Below are positions 1 to 11,749 of a stretch of 47,775 nucleotides of DNA, piece after piece (position 1 is the first letter of the stretch; every line of letters begins with the position of its first letter). The DNA is from Priapulus caudatus. Taxonomy: Eukaryota; Priapulida; Priapulimorpha; Priapulimorphida; Priapulidae. The position numbers and the translations under genes were made by a program. The notes under the pieces are model-generated. The model did no database searches and was not told the DNA's origin. It worked only from the letters and a program-made list of their open reading frames with translations. The stretch is taken from the NCBI RefSeq assembly GCF_000485595.1, contig NW_014577181.1, positions 300,008-347,782 of the forward strand, in the 5' to 3' direction.

Positions 1-333
1 ACATATATATATGTCATACATGTCATATATGTATATATGTATGTGGCTGAGGAGAGGGGAAAAGAGGGTTGGAGGAAAGGGGAGCGGGCTGGGGTGTAGG
101 AAGAGGTTGCTGAGAGATGGGAGAGTGGATATTGGGGGAGGGGAGGAGGGGTAGAGGTTAGAAAGGCTCAGAGGGGAAAGGGCGGTCTTGTACATTTTCC
201 TCTATCGGCTTCGCTTTACAATAGGCGGCAACATGTTACGAAGCGAGGCGTGAAAACTGCTGCTGTATTTAGATAGCTAGCAGCGTGTGAAGATGTCCGT
301 GACGGGCCTTGAGCTAGAAGCACACGCACACAC

Positions 334-334
<1 letters not shown>
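1..334. other. Non-coding, purine-rich left edge
   Basis: An AT-rich start with ATATGT repeats, then a G/A-rich stretch (about 50-180). No gene seen. Confidence 0.5.

Positions 335-407
<73 letters not shown>
335..407. repeat. (CA)n microsatellite
   Basis: An almost uninterrupted CA dinucleotide run of about 73 bp. Confidence 0.97.
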
Positions 408-408
<1 letters not shown>

Positions 409-528
409 ACCGCACCGTACACACACCACAACACCGCGCGTAGCACCACAACATACCACCGCGTAGCACCGCGTAGCACCGTAACAAGCCAGCAAGAACG
501 ATTAGAATGTACACTATAATGTACACCA

Positions 529-570
529 CGCGTGCGTGCGTGCGTGTGTGCGTGCGTGTGTGCGTGCGTG
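529..570. repeat. (TGCG/TG)n microsatellite
   Basis: Alternating TGCG and TGTG tetranucleotides, a potential Z-DNA-forming purine-pyrimidine tract. Confidence 0.9.
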
Positions 571-1681
571 AGCGTTTGTAAGCGCGCTCGTCTTGCTCTT
601 GCTTATCCCTACCGTGCTAGTATGGGTATATGGGTTAATATAAGTTGATTATGAGCTGCTTGATATTTCCATACACTTAATTATGACCATAATTATTCTT
701 GACTAATTATGAGTCCTATCAATAATATAATCTTCACTGCATGGGAAACAGCCGAATACTGCCGACTGTTGTAGAGTTGAACAGTAGAGTGAGCAACCTC
801 TGACCTTACTATTGACGAAAAAAGGGTAAACGTGTCCGTAAACACCACAGGCTTTCACCAAGATCTCTGATGCTGTTGTCGGTCTAGATATGCCATATTT
901 ACACAGCGTGTTGTGCTGGTATGCGTTGGCAGGTGTGATCACTTACGACCTTGATACATCGATCCTATGCACTTCCTACAAACACACTTGATTTCCCTTG
1001 ACAAAAAAGCAGCCGCCATTATGCAGTAAACGCACTTGAAAATTCGCCGACAAATCCTCTCCGTCTCTCCCATGAATGCTATATATTATAATATAGCATT
1101 TAACAAGAGCCTATACGCTGTCAGCAGGGAAACATTCAGCGCTGAAATTACTTCCCATGGCTATTCCACAGCAACTAATCACAAATTCTTCTGCAAGTCC
1201 GATCGCATCAGTGCTTAGCCGTGGATTACGCAGAGCAAGCAGTAATCTCAATTGAGATGGTAGGATCGTGTCTCGAACCTATACTCGAAAAAAGAAACAT
1301 GAGAAATATGCTCTAAGTACGGCAATAAACTTATCGTTTTTGATAAAAGAAGAAACCCAAGAAATTAGTTACGCGCAAATGGCGTACGGCAGTTTTTAAA
1401 TGACTCTGGCAGCCGCAGCATAATTGAGCGTTGAGATAAAAGGGTTTCAGCTTGTTTATTCGTTATTATTTATAACCGAATTTCGAAAAAACCTGTGGCT
1501 GTGTGACATATGTGCGTGTCATATGTAATACATCGAAATTTACGCTCAGGGTAGAATGACTAAAATGCATACTGCACAGTTGTCACGGCTATACAATTTA
1601 GCGTGCACTAAAAGCCAAATGTGTTGATGATTTGCAGGAACATTAGGCAGCCCCAGCATCATGCAGTGCACAAAAAGTCAC
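571..1681. other. No gene recognised
   Basis: AT-rich DNA with only short open frames, none protein-like or flanked by convincing splice sites. Confidence 0.5.
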
Positions 1682-1716
1682 GTGTGTGTGCAACTGTGCG
1701 TGCGTATGTGTGTCTG

Positions 1717-1772
<56 letters not shown>

Positions 1773-1777
1773 CGTGT
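1682..1777. repeat. (TG)n microsatellite
   Basis: TG dinucleotide run with sparse CG and TT interruptions. Confidence 0.95.
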
Positions 1778-1929
1778 GATTGGTGTTGTGGGCGCGGTTA
1801 CTGTCTAGCTGGGTTGAGACGCTGTGTGAATCCGCAACCAAGAAACACCCGTGTGCCGCGCGGCTGCGGCGCGTTTGGTGTGTGGCGCGTTGGTATGTTG
1901 TGCGTGACCAGTGTGTGGTAGTGGGAAAA

Positions 1930-2095
1930 CAACACACGTCCCGTGTGTGCGAGTGCTGCATGTGTGTGTTAGTGTGATTATGTGTGTGCGCGTGCGTGCA
2001 TGTGTGTGTGTGCGCGCGCGTTTGTGCGTGCGTGCGTGCATGCGTACATGCGCGTGGGCGTCCGCGTGTGTGCGTGCGTGCGCGCGCGTGTATAT
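1930..2095. repeat. TG/CG alternating repeat
   Basis: Long alternating purine-pyrimidine DNA (TGTG, TGCG, CGCG). It produces several false Cys/Val/Arg-rich frames. Confidence 0.9.
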
Positions 2096-2376
2096 ACGCT
2101 ACGCATACACATATACATAAATACTATACTGCATGTAATTATAAGCTGGACGGACTCGTCAACAGCTGATACTGACTAAATACAACGCCTCAGTAAATCC
2201 AGCAGTTATCCTTCACTCGACGATGCGAACCATCATTATAGTTACGAACGCTGGAAACAATTAGCGGCAGCAGGGGCGCACGTCATAAGCGTGAAGCCGC
2301 ACACTGCTCATGGGGATCGTCGACAACGCGCCCCAGTGTTAGCTCATTACCGAGCTGACGCCCCTGTCACACTCAC

Positions 2377-2487
2377 CTCCTCGTATGGCTTCAACGACGG
2401 ACAACTCTTCACGACCAGCGCTAGCTTTCTCCAATTCCTGCTCGCTTCGAGCTGCTCGTCTCTCTTACCCCTGCTGCTCCCGAACAT
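2377..2487 (-). CDS. Possible first coding exon of an unidentified gene
   Basis: On the minus strand ATG at 2487 opens 37 codons, beginning MFGSSRGKRDEQLEASRNW and ending SLKPYEE, directly followed by a consensus donor GTGAGTGTG. The block is GC-rich and CpG-containing compared with its flanks, and the composition looks protein-like (charged, amphipathic RNWRKLALVV). A polypurine/polypyrimidine tract lies just upstream at 2528-2579, as in many promoters. Later exons would lie at lower coordinates or beyond the left edge; I found none. The gene is not recognised. Confidence 0.4.
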
Positions 2488-2527
2488 CACGCACCACGAG
2501 CGCGCACCTACAGTGCCGACGTATTGA

Positions 2528-2579
2528 CAGCGGGGGAGGAGGGGAAGAAGAGTAGGAGGAGGAGGAGGAGGGGGAGGGA
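2528..2579. repeat. Polypurine tract
   Basis: A GGA/GGGGA-rich run on the plus strand just upstream of the tentative minus-strand first exon. Possibly part of its promoter, or simply low-complexity DNA. Confidence 0.8.
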
Positions 2580-2659
2580 CGCTCTCTACACACTGCTGAG
2601 TTGTCTCGCTCAAGTATTTCGCAGCTCGAGTCTCTGCTGACGCTACTCTAATGGTCACC

Positions 2660-4156
2660 CTCTAATGGTTGAATTCAGCAACACTGCTATATGGAAAGAA
2701 TTCGACGTATAGACGTGTACACTTCGCAAATCGTCATATATATTAATGGGCCGCTAAGATTGCTCCCGTGTCAACAGGTTGCCTTATATACTCGCCACGT
2801 CCAGGGTGCGTTTTACCGCCCCTCGCCGACAAATCCCCTGTCGTGATAACGTTAGTTGCGTAGGCAACTGAATTAGCCGAGTAGACTGAAATCTGTATTA
2901 GAGGCTACATGTTACTTTGTAGGCATAGTGGACAGCCGTCCACAGAGGTGCTACGCTAATTATGTATTGTGCTTCAATCAATGTCGATCACGCAATGTCG
3001 ATAAATATAAGAGCCGTGATAAATCAATTTTTCTACACAGCCATTAACCTGGATTAGACGGACATCTGCACGCTTTGAACAAAATATTGATCAAAAAACT
3101 GTCAAAAAAATTAGCAGGGATTTTCTCAAAACGTCGGAAACCAACTGCTCTTGATAAGTCGTCTGTCTTAATTGTTGCCTGAAATCGCGTTGTTTGAAAT
3201 TGCCGTTGCTATTGCGTTATCCTACTAGTGACAATGCAGTATCTGCAAACTCCAATATCTACATATTAACTGGAAACTGCTGACCTATCTATCCATCCAT
3301 CCGTCTGGCCGTTGTGTTTTCCGGCTTTTTTTCCCATATGGCTTCAGCTAATAATCGCAACCTCTTGGTCTACTGTGGCATATCAATTTGTCTACGATGC
3401 ATACCTAATAGTAACTATGCATCAAAAAAGTTTAGCTGAAGCGTTTCGGCAGCTATTGGAGCATTCTGGTAACATCTTTAGCTTTCATTGTAACTATAGA
3501 ACAATGCACTGTAGCATACGCGGTCAGATTCATCATAATATGCCGTGATAACTGCACACGATAAGTATGAGTCGACAGTATATATATGCACTTATACGGC
3601 GATGCTACCGAGGCCTGTGAAGATAAACCATATACAAAAATACACACAATACCTAACCATAGAAGTTATGACTTCACGACCTTTACCCTGCACCAGTGGG
3701 AGACGTTGGTCCGGCGTGGGTACAGCGCCACAGCATGATATATACTATCATCACAATGTGAAAACAACAAGGAAATATCTCGTCGGTGGGTTCAAACAAA
3801 TTTCGCGTTATAACCAATGGCTTTTTGACCTTACACTGCTTTTTTTGCGAAAAGATTATTTGGCAGTCTCTATAGACCCTTTTGACTAATCACATGCAGA
3901 ATGTGTTCTGGTGGTATCGCATTATTAATACAAGTCTGCATCCAGGACACAGCACATGAACCACGCTAGCAAGAGCACATTAATTATTCATATAACAGTT
4001 TACGTGCTCTTGACTCTGGGGAGGAAACACATTGCATGTGTAACAGGTTATTGTGAAGGCATGTAGGAAAGATTTTCTCTTTATTATGTAGAGATTACGT
4101 GCACTGCATGTCACAAGAAACTGTGACGTGGCGCCATAGAAATCACGCTCGATTAT
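2660..4156. other. No gene recognised
   Basis: About 1.5 kb of AT-rich DNA. The longest open frame (3545-3889, plus strand, 114 codons) shows no motif, no splice context and an unremarkable composition. Confidence 0.5.
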
Positions 4157-4204
4157 ATCAAGAGTCCATAATAGAAGAGTCCATTTCTATTATGGACTCT
4201 TGAT
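4157..4204. repeat. 20-bp perfect hairpin
   Basis: Arms 4157-4176 and 4185-4204 (ATCAAGAGTCCATAATAGAA and its complement) are separated by an 8-bp loop. The loop repeats GAGTCCA from the arm. Confidence 0.9.
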
Positions 4205-4424
4205 TATTTTTGAGTAACCACTTCAAATCAACAAATACTCGAACAGTACCAAGAATACTACTATGCATTTCATCTTCCACTTGGTTATACTTATATTATA
4301 ATTCTGCTACTATTTGTTACCACTGGCGATGAAAGGAAACATTTGACATCACCCCAAGCCAATGTAATATACTGTTTAGTTATTCAGGGTCAGATACATA
4401 TGAAAACTAGAAAAGGCAGTTAAT

Positions 4425-4990
4425 TGTCACCAACTACATGTATCCCCCGTGATTTAGTATGAATGAAATATCTCTGTAAGGACGTAGAAGGTAGGTTGGT
4501 TACACAACTCATCTGCCTGAGATGTGCAAGTATGTTAAAACTGGTTGCCTTAGGGGTTTTGGTACGCGACACACCTTCTCCCCAAGATGTGTAAGTATAC
4601 CAAGTTTGGTAGCAATAGGTAATTAGGGGCCGAGTTATAGAGCAGAAGGAAAATATGATCAAGGTCAAGGTAAAGGTCAAATAAAGGTCGTAGTGATTTA
4701 GTTTTGGTACGCTGCGCACCTTCTCCCCAAGATGTGTAAATATACCAAGTTTGATAGCGCTAGGTCAATTAGGGGGCGAGTTATAGAGCGGAAGGGAAAT
4801 ATGATCAAGGTCAAGGTAAAGGTCAAATAAAGGTCGCAGTGACCTGGTTTTGGTACGCTGCGCACCTACTCCCCAAGATGTGTAAGTATACCAAGTTTGG
4901 TAGCACTAGGTCAATTAGGGGTCGAGTTATAGAGCGGAAGGGAAAGTGTCTGCGGCGGCGGCGGCGGCTGGACAGACATGAAACCATAGT
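4425..4990. repeat. 145-bp tandem repeat
   Basis: The word ACCTTCTCCCCAAGATGTGT starts at 4573 and 4718, and a one-base variant at 4864. Between them are shared CCAAGTTTG, ATTAGGG..CGAGTTATAGAGC and ATGATCAAGGTCAAGG words. About three copies, no coding potential. Confidence 0.9.
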
Positions 4991-5373
4991 ATCGCCGCCG
5001 ACTTCGTCGCGGGGGATACAATAAATCTATGAGGGTTTATCAAAACAATTTCCTGAGGAGGACCCCGGACTTGCCGCCACGGCCTTCACCTCGTTTCTCG
5101 CCGGGCGCGCCCCTCTTTACGTCCCGGATCCACCCCTGGGGAGAGACACTCCCACACGCGCACACAGACGTCAATGAGATCTACTTCCACTCAGAAATAG
5201 CGAGCCCGTACAAAAATTTATCGAGCAATATAATATTCCAGTAAGATAAACTTTTTAGTAGTTTTTACATTCCTATGATCTGTTAAGCGCGTACTGCAAG
5301 TTGTTCACACATTCTATTAACTTGTCTAGAGGATTTAATCTCTAAAAACACTTTATCGCGAACGACTACAAAG

Positions 5374-5535
5374 ATGCAATCAGACAATGTTGCAAAGGAT
5401 CAGCTAGTCTCTGAGCCATTAGGAACTGAGAAGTCTGAGATGACCGGTGATATAACAAATTGTGATAAGATCGAACCCGTCAACATGTACATTCAACATT
5501 TGAAATCGCTGACCCCCGATGAAAAGCTGCCATAA
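5374..5535 (+). CDS. Small open frame, 53 codons, unrecognised
   Basis: ATG at 5374 reads MQSDNVAKDQLVSEPLG and ends SLTPDEKLP before TAA. The acidic, ordinary amino-acid mix is more protein-like than neighbouring frames. No splice donor or family match was found. It could be an exon, a transposon remnant or chance. Confidence 0.2.
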   Translation: MQSDNVAKDQLVSEPLGTEKSEMTGDITNCDKIEPVNMYIQHLKSLTPDEKLP

Positions 5536-5809
5536 ATATTCGTAAACAAAATACCATTCCCTGATTACCACGTAAAAATGCCACCTAAAACGCCATGTTT
5601 AGCACGAACAAGCCTTGTGAATTGAATGAACGTAGTATGGCTTCTCAATTTCCCGAACATATAACAAGCGTGGTTAGATGTACTGATCCCAAACAGTCGG
5701 GTGTGAGGACTACGGGCTTCACATCAACAACAGACCTGCTGCTGCGGAGTCATGCGTGAGAGCGTCTCTTCGAGAGATTATTTCCCGGGAAGGACGGGGC
5801 ATCACTTGT

Positions 5810-5863
5810 TTAGGGGGCGTGTCCGATCGCGATCGAAGAGAGGCCTACGTACACGCCCCCTAA
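5810..5863. repeat. 54-bp miniature inverted repeat
   Basis: Perfect 13-bp ends, TTAGGGGGCGTGT at 5810-5822 and its complement at 5851-5863, around a core with GATCGCGATC. Could be a tiny MITE remnant. Confidence 0.65.
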
Positions 5864-6286
5864 TCAGGCTGCCTATAAGGCTGCTAATTTACCGCACGCG
5901 TACTTCAAAGCTGGGATTGAGACGCACGCCGGAACTCTCACGAACGAAATTTCGAATATGTGTTTGAGGAGGCAGGCAGCAACCGCATACAGTGTGTGCA
6001 AGCACGTCCTCAGAGACACGTCAATGACATTTCCTGCACACGCACGACACGCGGCTAGCTGCGCAATATACGTACAGCGCATGCAGACGGAATCACACAG
6101 CGTACACAGCGGAATCAACCTACATTGGACGTATTCAGACGCATTGTACGTATGCCTGGCGACGGAGTAACGTATTTAACGTGTTTCTACCGTACAGCTA
6201 GCGTTCATTTGGCGTACTGTGAGCGTTTTGCGGGCGGGTTATACATATATATGGCCCATGAGTAACTCAATCAGTACCATAGTAAA

Positions 6287-6376
6287 TGATGATGATGATG
6301 ATGATGATGATCATGATGATGATCATGATGATGATGGTGATAACGATGATGATGATTATGATGATGATGATGATGA
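6287..6376. repeat. (GAT)n microsatellite
   Basis: About 30 GAT/ATG trinucleotides with a few CAT and GGT variants. Confidence 0.97.
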
Positions 6377-6819
6377 TATATTTTTTTAAATAATATTAAA
6401 ACAAGAACGTAGTTTCCTACGTGTGACCAACCTTACGAGTGACCACTTGTCCTGCAAGCATTTTTACTGAACTAACATACACTTCAACCCAAATCATGCA
6501 CATTAATTTTCATGCTGACATGTGTAATTTGTTTGTTTCAACAGAGTGTATAATTGTAAGTGTATTATGTAATATAATTTAGTAGTTTTCCTATACTCTA
6601 GGTAGCTCTTCCTGACTAGTTTATGTGTAAAACGTATGCTACGTAAGGATTAAAGATGCCTTCCCACGCACATTTTTGTGACAATTAAACCACTGTAAAA
6701 ACGTAAGTAAATAAATCACTACACTTTAACCGAACGTTAGCTTTGAAAATGCAACTGTAAAAATATGTATCAAGCCTATATTCGCTCAACGAAACAAGTG
6801 CCGCAGAGCGTACACCATC
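6377..6819. other. No gene recognised
   Basis: AT-rich DNA up to the start of the duplicated block; no supported feature. Confidence 0.5.
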
Positions 6820-7351
6820 CGACACTTACTTTCGCATGTCAGCAGAAAGTACATTTCATTGTCCTTTCAATAGAAAGCCATAAAAATGCTAGGTCACCGC
6901 TGAAACAAAAAAAGTTGTTCAATGCCTCTGTCAGACCATGTCCTCAGAAAATGTTTAAAATTGCCTGTGCCATTGACCTTTGAGACCTGTGACGCTCCAT
7001 TTCGGCAGCAGTGATGCGCTTTTCCTACCAGTGATGCTATACCCACTACACGAGCTAGGTCGAGCCGTTTAGATTTGTGCCGCAATTCTGCATTTCTCCC
7101 TATACTTAAGTTAAGGAGTGAATGTTCCCCTTCTTTTACACCTCTTGACCTTTGACTTTGACCGCCCAGCTTCGACATCCAACTCGTTTTCGATTTCCCC
7201 CCCCCGGCATTTACAGGAAACGATTAGAGACTTTGGTATCTATTTCGTATTTATTATTTATTTATTTTATTTATTTATCGTATTTATCGTATTTTATTTA
7301 GCATTATATTTTATTGAAAAGCTCCAAGTGCCTGTGACCAGCACAGTCATA

Positions 7352-7419
7352 GATATCATATATAACACGTGTTATATGATATCAGGAGTTAATGAGACAT
7401 TTGTCTCATCAACTCCTGA
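7352..7419. repeat. Two adjacent palindromes (copy 1)
   Basis: 7352-7383 is a near-perfect palindrome centred on AACACGTGTT and flanked by GATATC. 7384-7419 is a hairpin between CAGGAGTT..AATGAGACA and its complement. The same structure is in copy 2 at about 12546-12620. Confidence 0.85.
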
Positions 7420-7619
7420 GATATCTATGAGCACATTCAGCTTCATGACATTCAGCGCTTGGCAACACCGCATGGCAACCAGATGAGACGGGGATATAGA
7501 GAGCGGTTGCCGAAAGTGAGGTGTTGATCCCAAGCGCTATAAGCGGCAGATCTTGCGCGCAGTTCGCGCAAGGCGCACGCGACGCCGAACGGAACGTCGT
7601 GCGCGCGACTATGCACTGG

Positions 7620-7680
7620 CTGGCAGCTATGGATCCGTGCGCCGAATGCATAGGCCGGCGCACGGATCCATAGCTGCCAG
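7620..7680. repeat. 24-bp perfect hairpin (copy 1)
   Basis: Arms 7620-7643 and 7657-7680 (CTGGCAGCTATGGATCCG and on) pair perfectly around a 13-bp loop. Confidence 0.92.
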
Positions 7681-7906
7681 CGAAGAGTCGACGATTTTAG
7701 GGGCAATAGAATGAAGGGCTTAGAGTCCATTGAGGTGTTCTGGTAGCTAATTAGAATTGTAAGTTCATTGGAAATATTCCGACAACTGTCCTATACAATA
7801 TGTAAGCAAACGGCGCCGAATGTTTACTGTCATGGAATTTATTATTGTAGCGAAGTCATGAAAAGAACAAGCAGTGTTTGCAACTGTTGCTCGCCGGTCA
7901 TAAGCC

Positions 7907-7970
7907 GACGCCGTTCTCTCTGTCTTTCTGGGTGTGTCCCTGTGTGTCTCTCTGTGTCTCTCTCTCGCAT

Positions 7971-8024
<54 letters not shown>

Positions 8025-8420
8025 CTCTGTTTGTCTTCATTTCCTCTGTCTCTTTCTCGCCCTGTTCTCGCTTTGTCGCCGTCTCTTCTTTTGCTCTCTC
8101 TGTCGCTGTCCTTCCCTCTCTCTCTCTGTCCCCTCCCTCTGTCTCTCTCTGTCTGTGTGGCTGTATGTATCTCTCTCTGTCTGTCTTTCTTCCTCTCTAT
8201 CTCCCTCTGTCCGTCTTGGTTTCTCGCCCCTCTCTTGCCTCTGTTGCTGTGTCGCTCTGTCGCTCTTTCTCGCTTTGTCCATATGTGTGTCGCCCGTCTC
8301 TATCTCTGTGTGTGTCTCTCGGCCGCTCTCTCTCTCCCGCGCACGCGCTGTGTCTGTTTGTGTTGTAGTGTGAGTCGCCCCCCCCCCCCTGTGTGTGACT
8401 CTCTCTCGCTGTCTCGTTTT
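7907..8420. repeat. CT-rich microsatellite block (copy 1)
   Basis: A (CT)n core at about 7971-8022 within 500 bp of TCTCTG/TCTCTC-rich DNA, ending in a C homopolymer. All the long Ser/Leu/Cys frames here, and the Arg/Glu/Thr frames opposite, are products of the repeat. Confidence 0.95.
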
Positions 8421-10954
8421 GTCTCGCGTGTCTCTCGTAGTTTCATATCTGGGGATGGCAAGATGAATGTACATTCTGTGTATTCTGAATGGTGTTATGA
8501 TGTATTTCTTCAGTGTGTTAGACAATCGGCGATGCTAGAAACGAAACTGCGCCGACTGTTTACTGTCATGGCATTTTATTTGTAGTACGTCTCCTCGGCG
8601 CCAAAGTGGCGGCGCGCGCGCACATGAATGACGCGCGCGTAAACGACTTTTGCCCGCCCTTCAAACAGCATATAAACAGCAAGACCTCAATAGTTATGAC
8701 GTTGTTATGACGTTGTATGGGAGAGGACATTGTCGTCGCGCCGCCGCCACAACACGCTTACGTGCGCACATGCGTCTCGGCCATCATTGCGCGCACCGGA
8801 ACGGCGGCCCCCGTAAAGGCGCAGACTCGCGCAGCCGAAGAACAGCCGAAGCGGTTCGCGTCAGTCCCCACACCCGCGAGCTGCCATCATCGCGGCCGCT
8901 GGAACGGGCCGCCCCGTAGAGCGGCAGACTCGCGGAGCGAAGCAACAGCGCACGCGGGTCGCGTGAGTGCGACGCCACGGCAGCGACCAACACCCCCCTG
9001 CAACGAGGTTTATTGATATTGCATTACAGGCATATACGATAAGGAACTGAATAGCAGACATGTGCAGGGTTCGGCGGGCGCTCCTTAGTCACTCGCCACT
9101 ATACGTAATGCACTATATCGACATTAATACACTGTATAACACTATACTTGCGTCGCTCGCACCTTAACCAAGCTAGCCAGCTCACGCTGCCGTGTGCTGA
9201 GAGGTAGCGTTTTTGCCCCTCCATCCGTTAACATTATTTACAAGTAAACTCCAATTAACGTCTCGTCGGCGCCAAAGTCGGCGGCGCGCGCGAAATGAAT
9301 TAAACCGCATCACACATCCCGTATCCCGTACACATGTCCGTACAGAGCGTGTATGTACACATGCTGTAGTTAATCACGCCCGGGACGCCACGGCAAAAAC
9401 ATTCGCGCGCGCTGCGGGGAAACAAGAAAAACGCCAAGCAATCGACACTGTAGCAAGCATTAAGCTTGACTTATGACCCTTTGTACTTATGACTTGAAAC
9501 GCAGAAGTGCGTTATGTTAGCCTATAATCGATGAGTATGAAATATTTAGAATTACAAAGGAAACTGGAACTGAACTTGAATTTATATATAAGCAAAAGAA
9601 ATGTACAACATACATTTGCGTTATGTTATAAGTTCGAACATACAGTGTGTATAGTGTTATAATTTACGGGAAAGCTGACGCGGAAATCGCGTAGCAATTA
9701 ACGTTCCAGTTTCGGGTGAACGTGACACCATGTACAAGTACAATTGTACTAGCATCCGATCTGCACGTACACATATTACTTCGAAAGGGAAAGTCCGAAA
9801 ACATGTTATAAGTTACGCCAAAGCTGAACAGAATGGAACACAGCCACTTCATGTTGCATGACTTTCGTAAGAAGTGATAGATGAAAGATAGCCGATAGGC
9901 TATATAAGGTAGGTAGGTATGGCTAGGTACGTACAGGTAGGCGAGCAACATTATCTAACAACTATAAACATACTACAAGGCTTACACATGTGTGCGGTAT
10001 GAACGTTCTTTTCTTTGTGAGCATGTAGAAAGACGTGAACATTTAAGTATACACAGTTACGTAAACTATTGTAACGACTACTATTAGGAGACTATTACGA
10101 GACTATTCGAACGTTGTCTCACCTATGGAAAGAAATGTTTCGTCCTTTCGACTCCTGACATGGAAGAACCTTACACTTGCACGCAGTACAACAGCCTGGC
10201 ATCATATATCGATGGATGAAAGATCGATGGGTATGTATGAATTCGAAAGAAGATATGCTCTATGCTGTATGCTCTACGCTGTATGCAGAGGGCTATGGTA
10301 TTATGCACTCTGCTGCTCTGCTATATATACATGCTTGAAGTATGACGTCATGATCCGAAACATCACACCATGGGGGGTAATAAGAGACATACGCGGCTTG
10401 CTGCTTTTCCACATAACGTCTAGTGGGAATTCTCAGTCTAAACAACCATCAATCAGTGAGGGCCTGCGGGTCCTAAGATGGCTACGATATTCACACTCGG
10501 ACGTACGTCACGATTCGAGCTAGACTGGTACGGACCTTAACTCGGCCAAGGTACTTTCGCTACACTAAAGTTATAGTTAGTGCAGCGTGTGGAACTCTCC
10601 ACCGCGGAGCAGTCTAAGCCGAATCGCCGTTCCTTGTGTGAAAAATTCTCTGGAAAATCCCTCGAAGAGAGCCTCGTCGCGAGCCATCTATGGACGCCAT
10701 ATGTACGAGAATAAGTTCATGGGCGTGAAATGGAAGAAATTGAAAATCGCGCTTTTCTAGAGGAAAACTAAAGGCCGACCAAAAACTTGCAATTACGAGC
10801 ATTTGGATTTATTCTCGCCCTAGCGTGCAGAGTCGAAAGCTTCTGCAATCGCCACAATCCTCAATGACCGATTATGCGGCTTTATGTACTACCGAGCGGC
10901 TCGCGTAGATAGTTCTACATAGAGGGCAGCGAATTCGATCAAAGGCATTTTATG

Positions 10955-11080
10955 TGTTTTTTACGTGCGTGTACGTGGCGTGTATCTCCGTGTACTCGCG
11001 TGTACCCGCGTGCACGTGCGTGTACCCGCGTGTACGTGCGTGTATCTGTGTGTACTGTGCGGTAGCTGCCGTGTACTTGC
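10955..11080 (+). repeat. 10-bp GCGTGTAC satellite, interrupted by a gap
   Basis: Decamers such as CCGCGTGTAC and GTGCGTGTAC in tandem. The array runs into the scaffold gap, so its true length is unknown. Confidence 0.93.
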
Positions 11081-11105
11081 NNNNNNNNNNNNNNNNNNNN
11101 NNNNN
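11081..11105. other. Scaffold gap (25 N)
   Basis: Twenty-five N, a conventional length for a gap of unknown size, at the edge of the 10-bp satellite. Confidence 0.99.
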
Positions 11106-11749
11106 TTGGCGCAGAGCACAGCGCTCATCTAACGTCTACTTGCGGTGCTTCATGTGGTGGAGTGGTGGATTCTGTAAACCCTGTTAGTCCCAAATTGTTC
11201 AGCATACACCCGAAACAGTGGAATGCCACAGGGATGGTATCAGGAACCTTCTCAAAAGAATGTTCGTTGGGATCGTTATGAAAGTTGCCACGAGATGGCG
11301 CGTACGTATTAAGTGTCTTCAGATTAAAGATGGAAGGCTCCATCATACGTAGTAGCAACAATATCTGCAAGACAGAATAGGTAAGCACTCATCCATTTAC
11401 CTACGCAAGCCTACAGGCTCGCAATAGAGCAGCTGCCACCTGTAACCAATTAACGCAGGCAAAAACTCCACAGTCACCACCAACACATGCACTGGCAGTA
11501 GCCACTGCAGTGGCAATACGTTACATGTTAACATACTGACAGTACATAATGCCATAGAAATTATACGATTTAAGCGAAGCATAAACCTCTTTAACCAAAT
11601 TTAGCCTTTTGAAATTTCACTGTGACATTGTAGCCTCATACATCCAGGCATGTATAGATTCTACTAGAAAACCCGGCAGTCAAATTCTTTCTAACAGACA
11701 GTCAACAAATCCATGTTTAACCCTCCTCTTGAGGGTCAAAGTTATCTGA
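11106..11749. other. No gene recognised
   Basis: Unique DNA between the gap and duplicated copy 2. Short open frames on both strands show no motif. Confidence 0.5.

Larger units (their letters stand above)
6820..10946. repeat. Large duplicated block, copy 1
   Basis: Homologous in the same orientation to 11750-16180. Offset is about 4930 bp at the left and about 5200 bp after a 330-bp segment that only copy 2 has. It contains, in order, the ATGATATC palindrome region, a 24-bp hairpin, a CT-rich microsatellite block (about 7900-8420), a CpG-rich 8580-9010 part and AT-rich DNA. Differences between copies are mostly one- to three-base indels. No gene recognised in either copy. Confidence 0.9.

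Noticed and set aside
3545-3889. 114-codon plus-strand frame
   Set aside because: No family resemblance, no regulatory or splice context.
7765-8585. Open frames up to 235 codons rich in Ser/Leu/Cys, and Arg/Glu/Thr frames on the other strand
   Set aside because: Products of the CT microsatellite. The equivalent frames in the second copy (13060-13814) are shifted by indels and not conserved as protein.
8650-9061. GC-rich frames with Ala/Arg/Pro (for example starting at 8717)
   Set aside because: The same region in copy 2 is frame-shifted at several places; it has no recognisable domain and no splice context.
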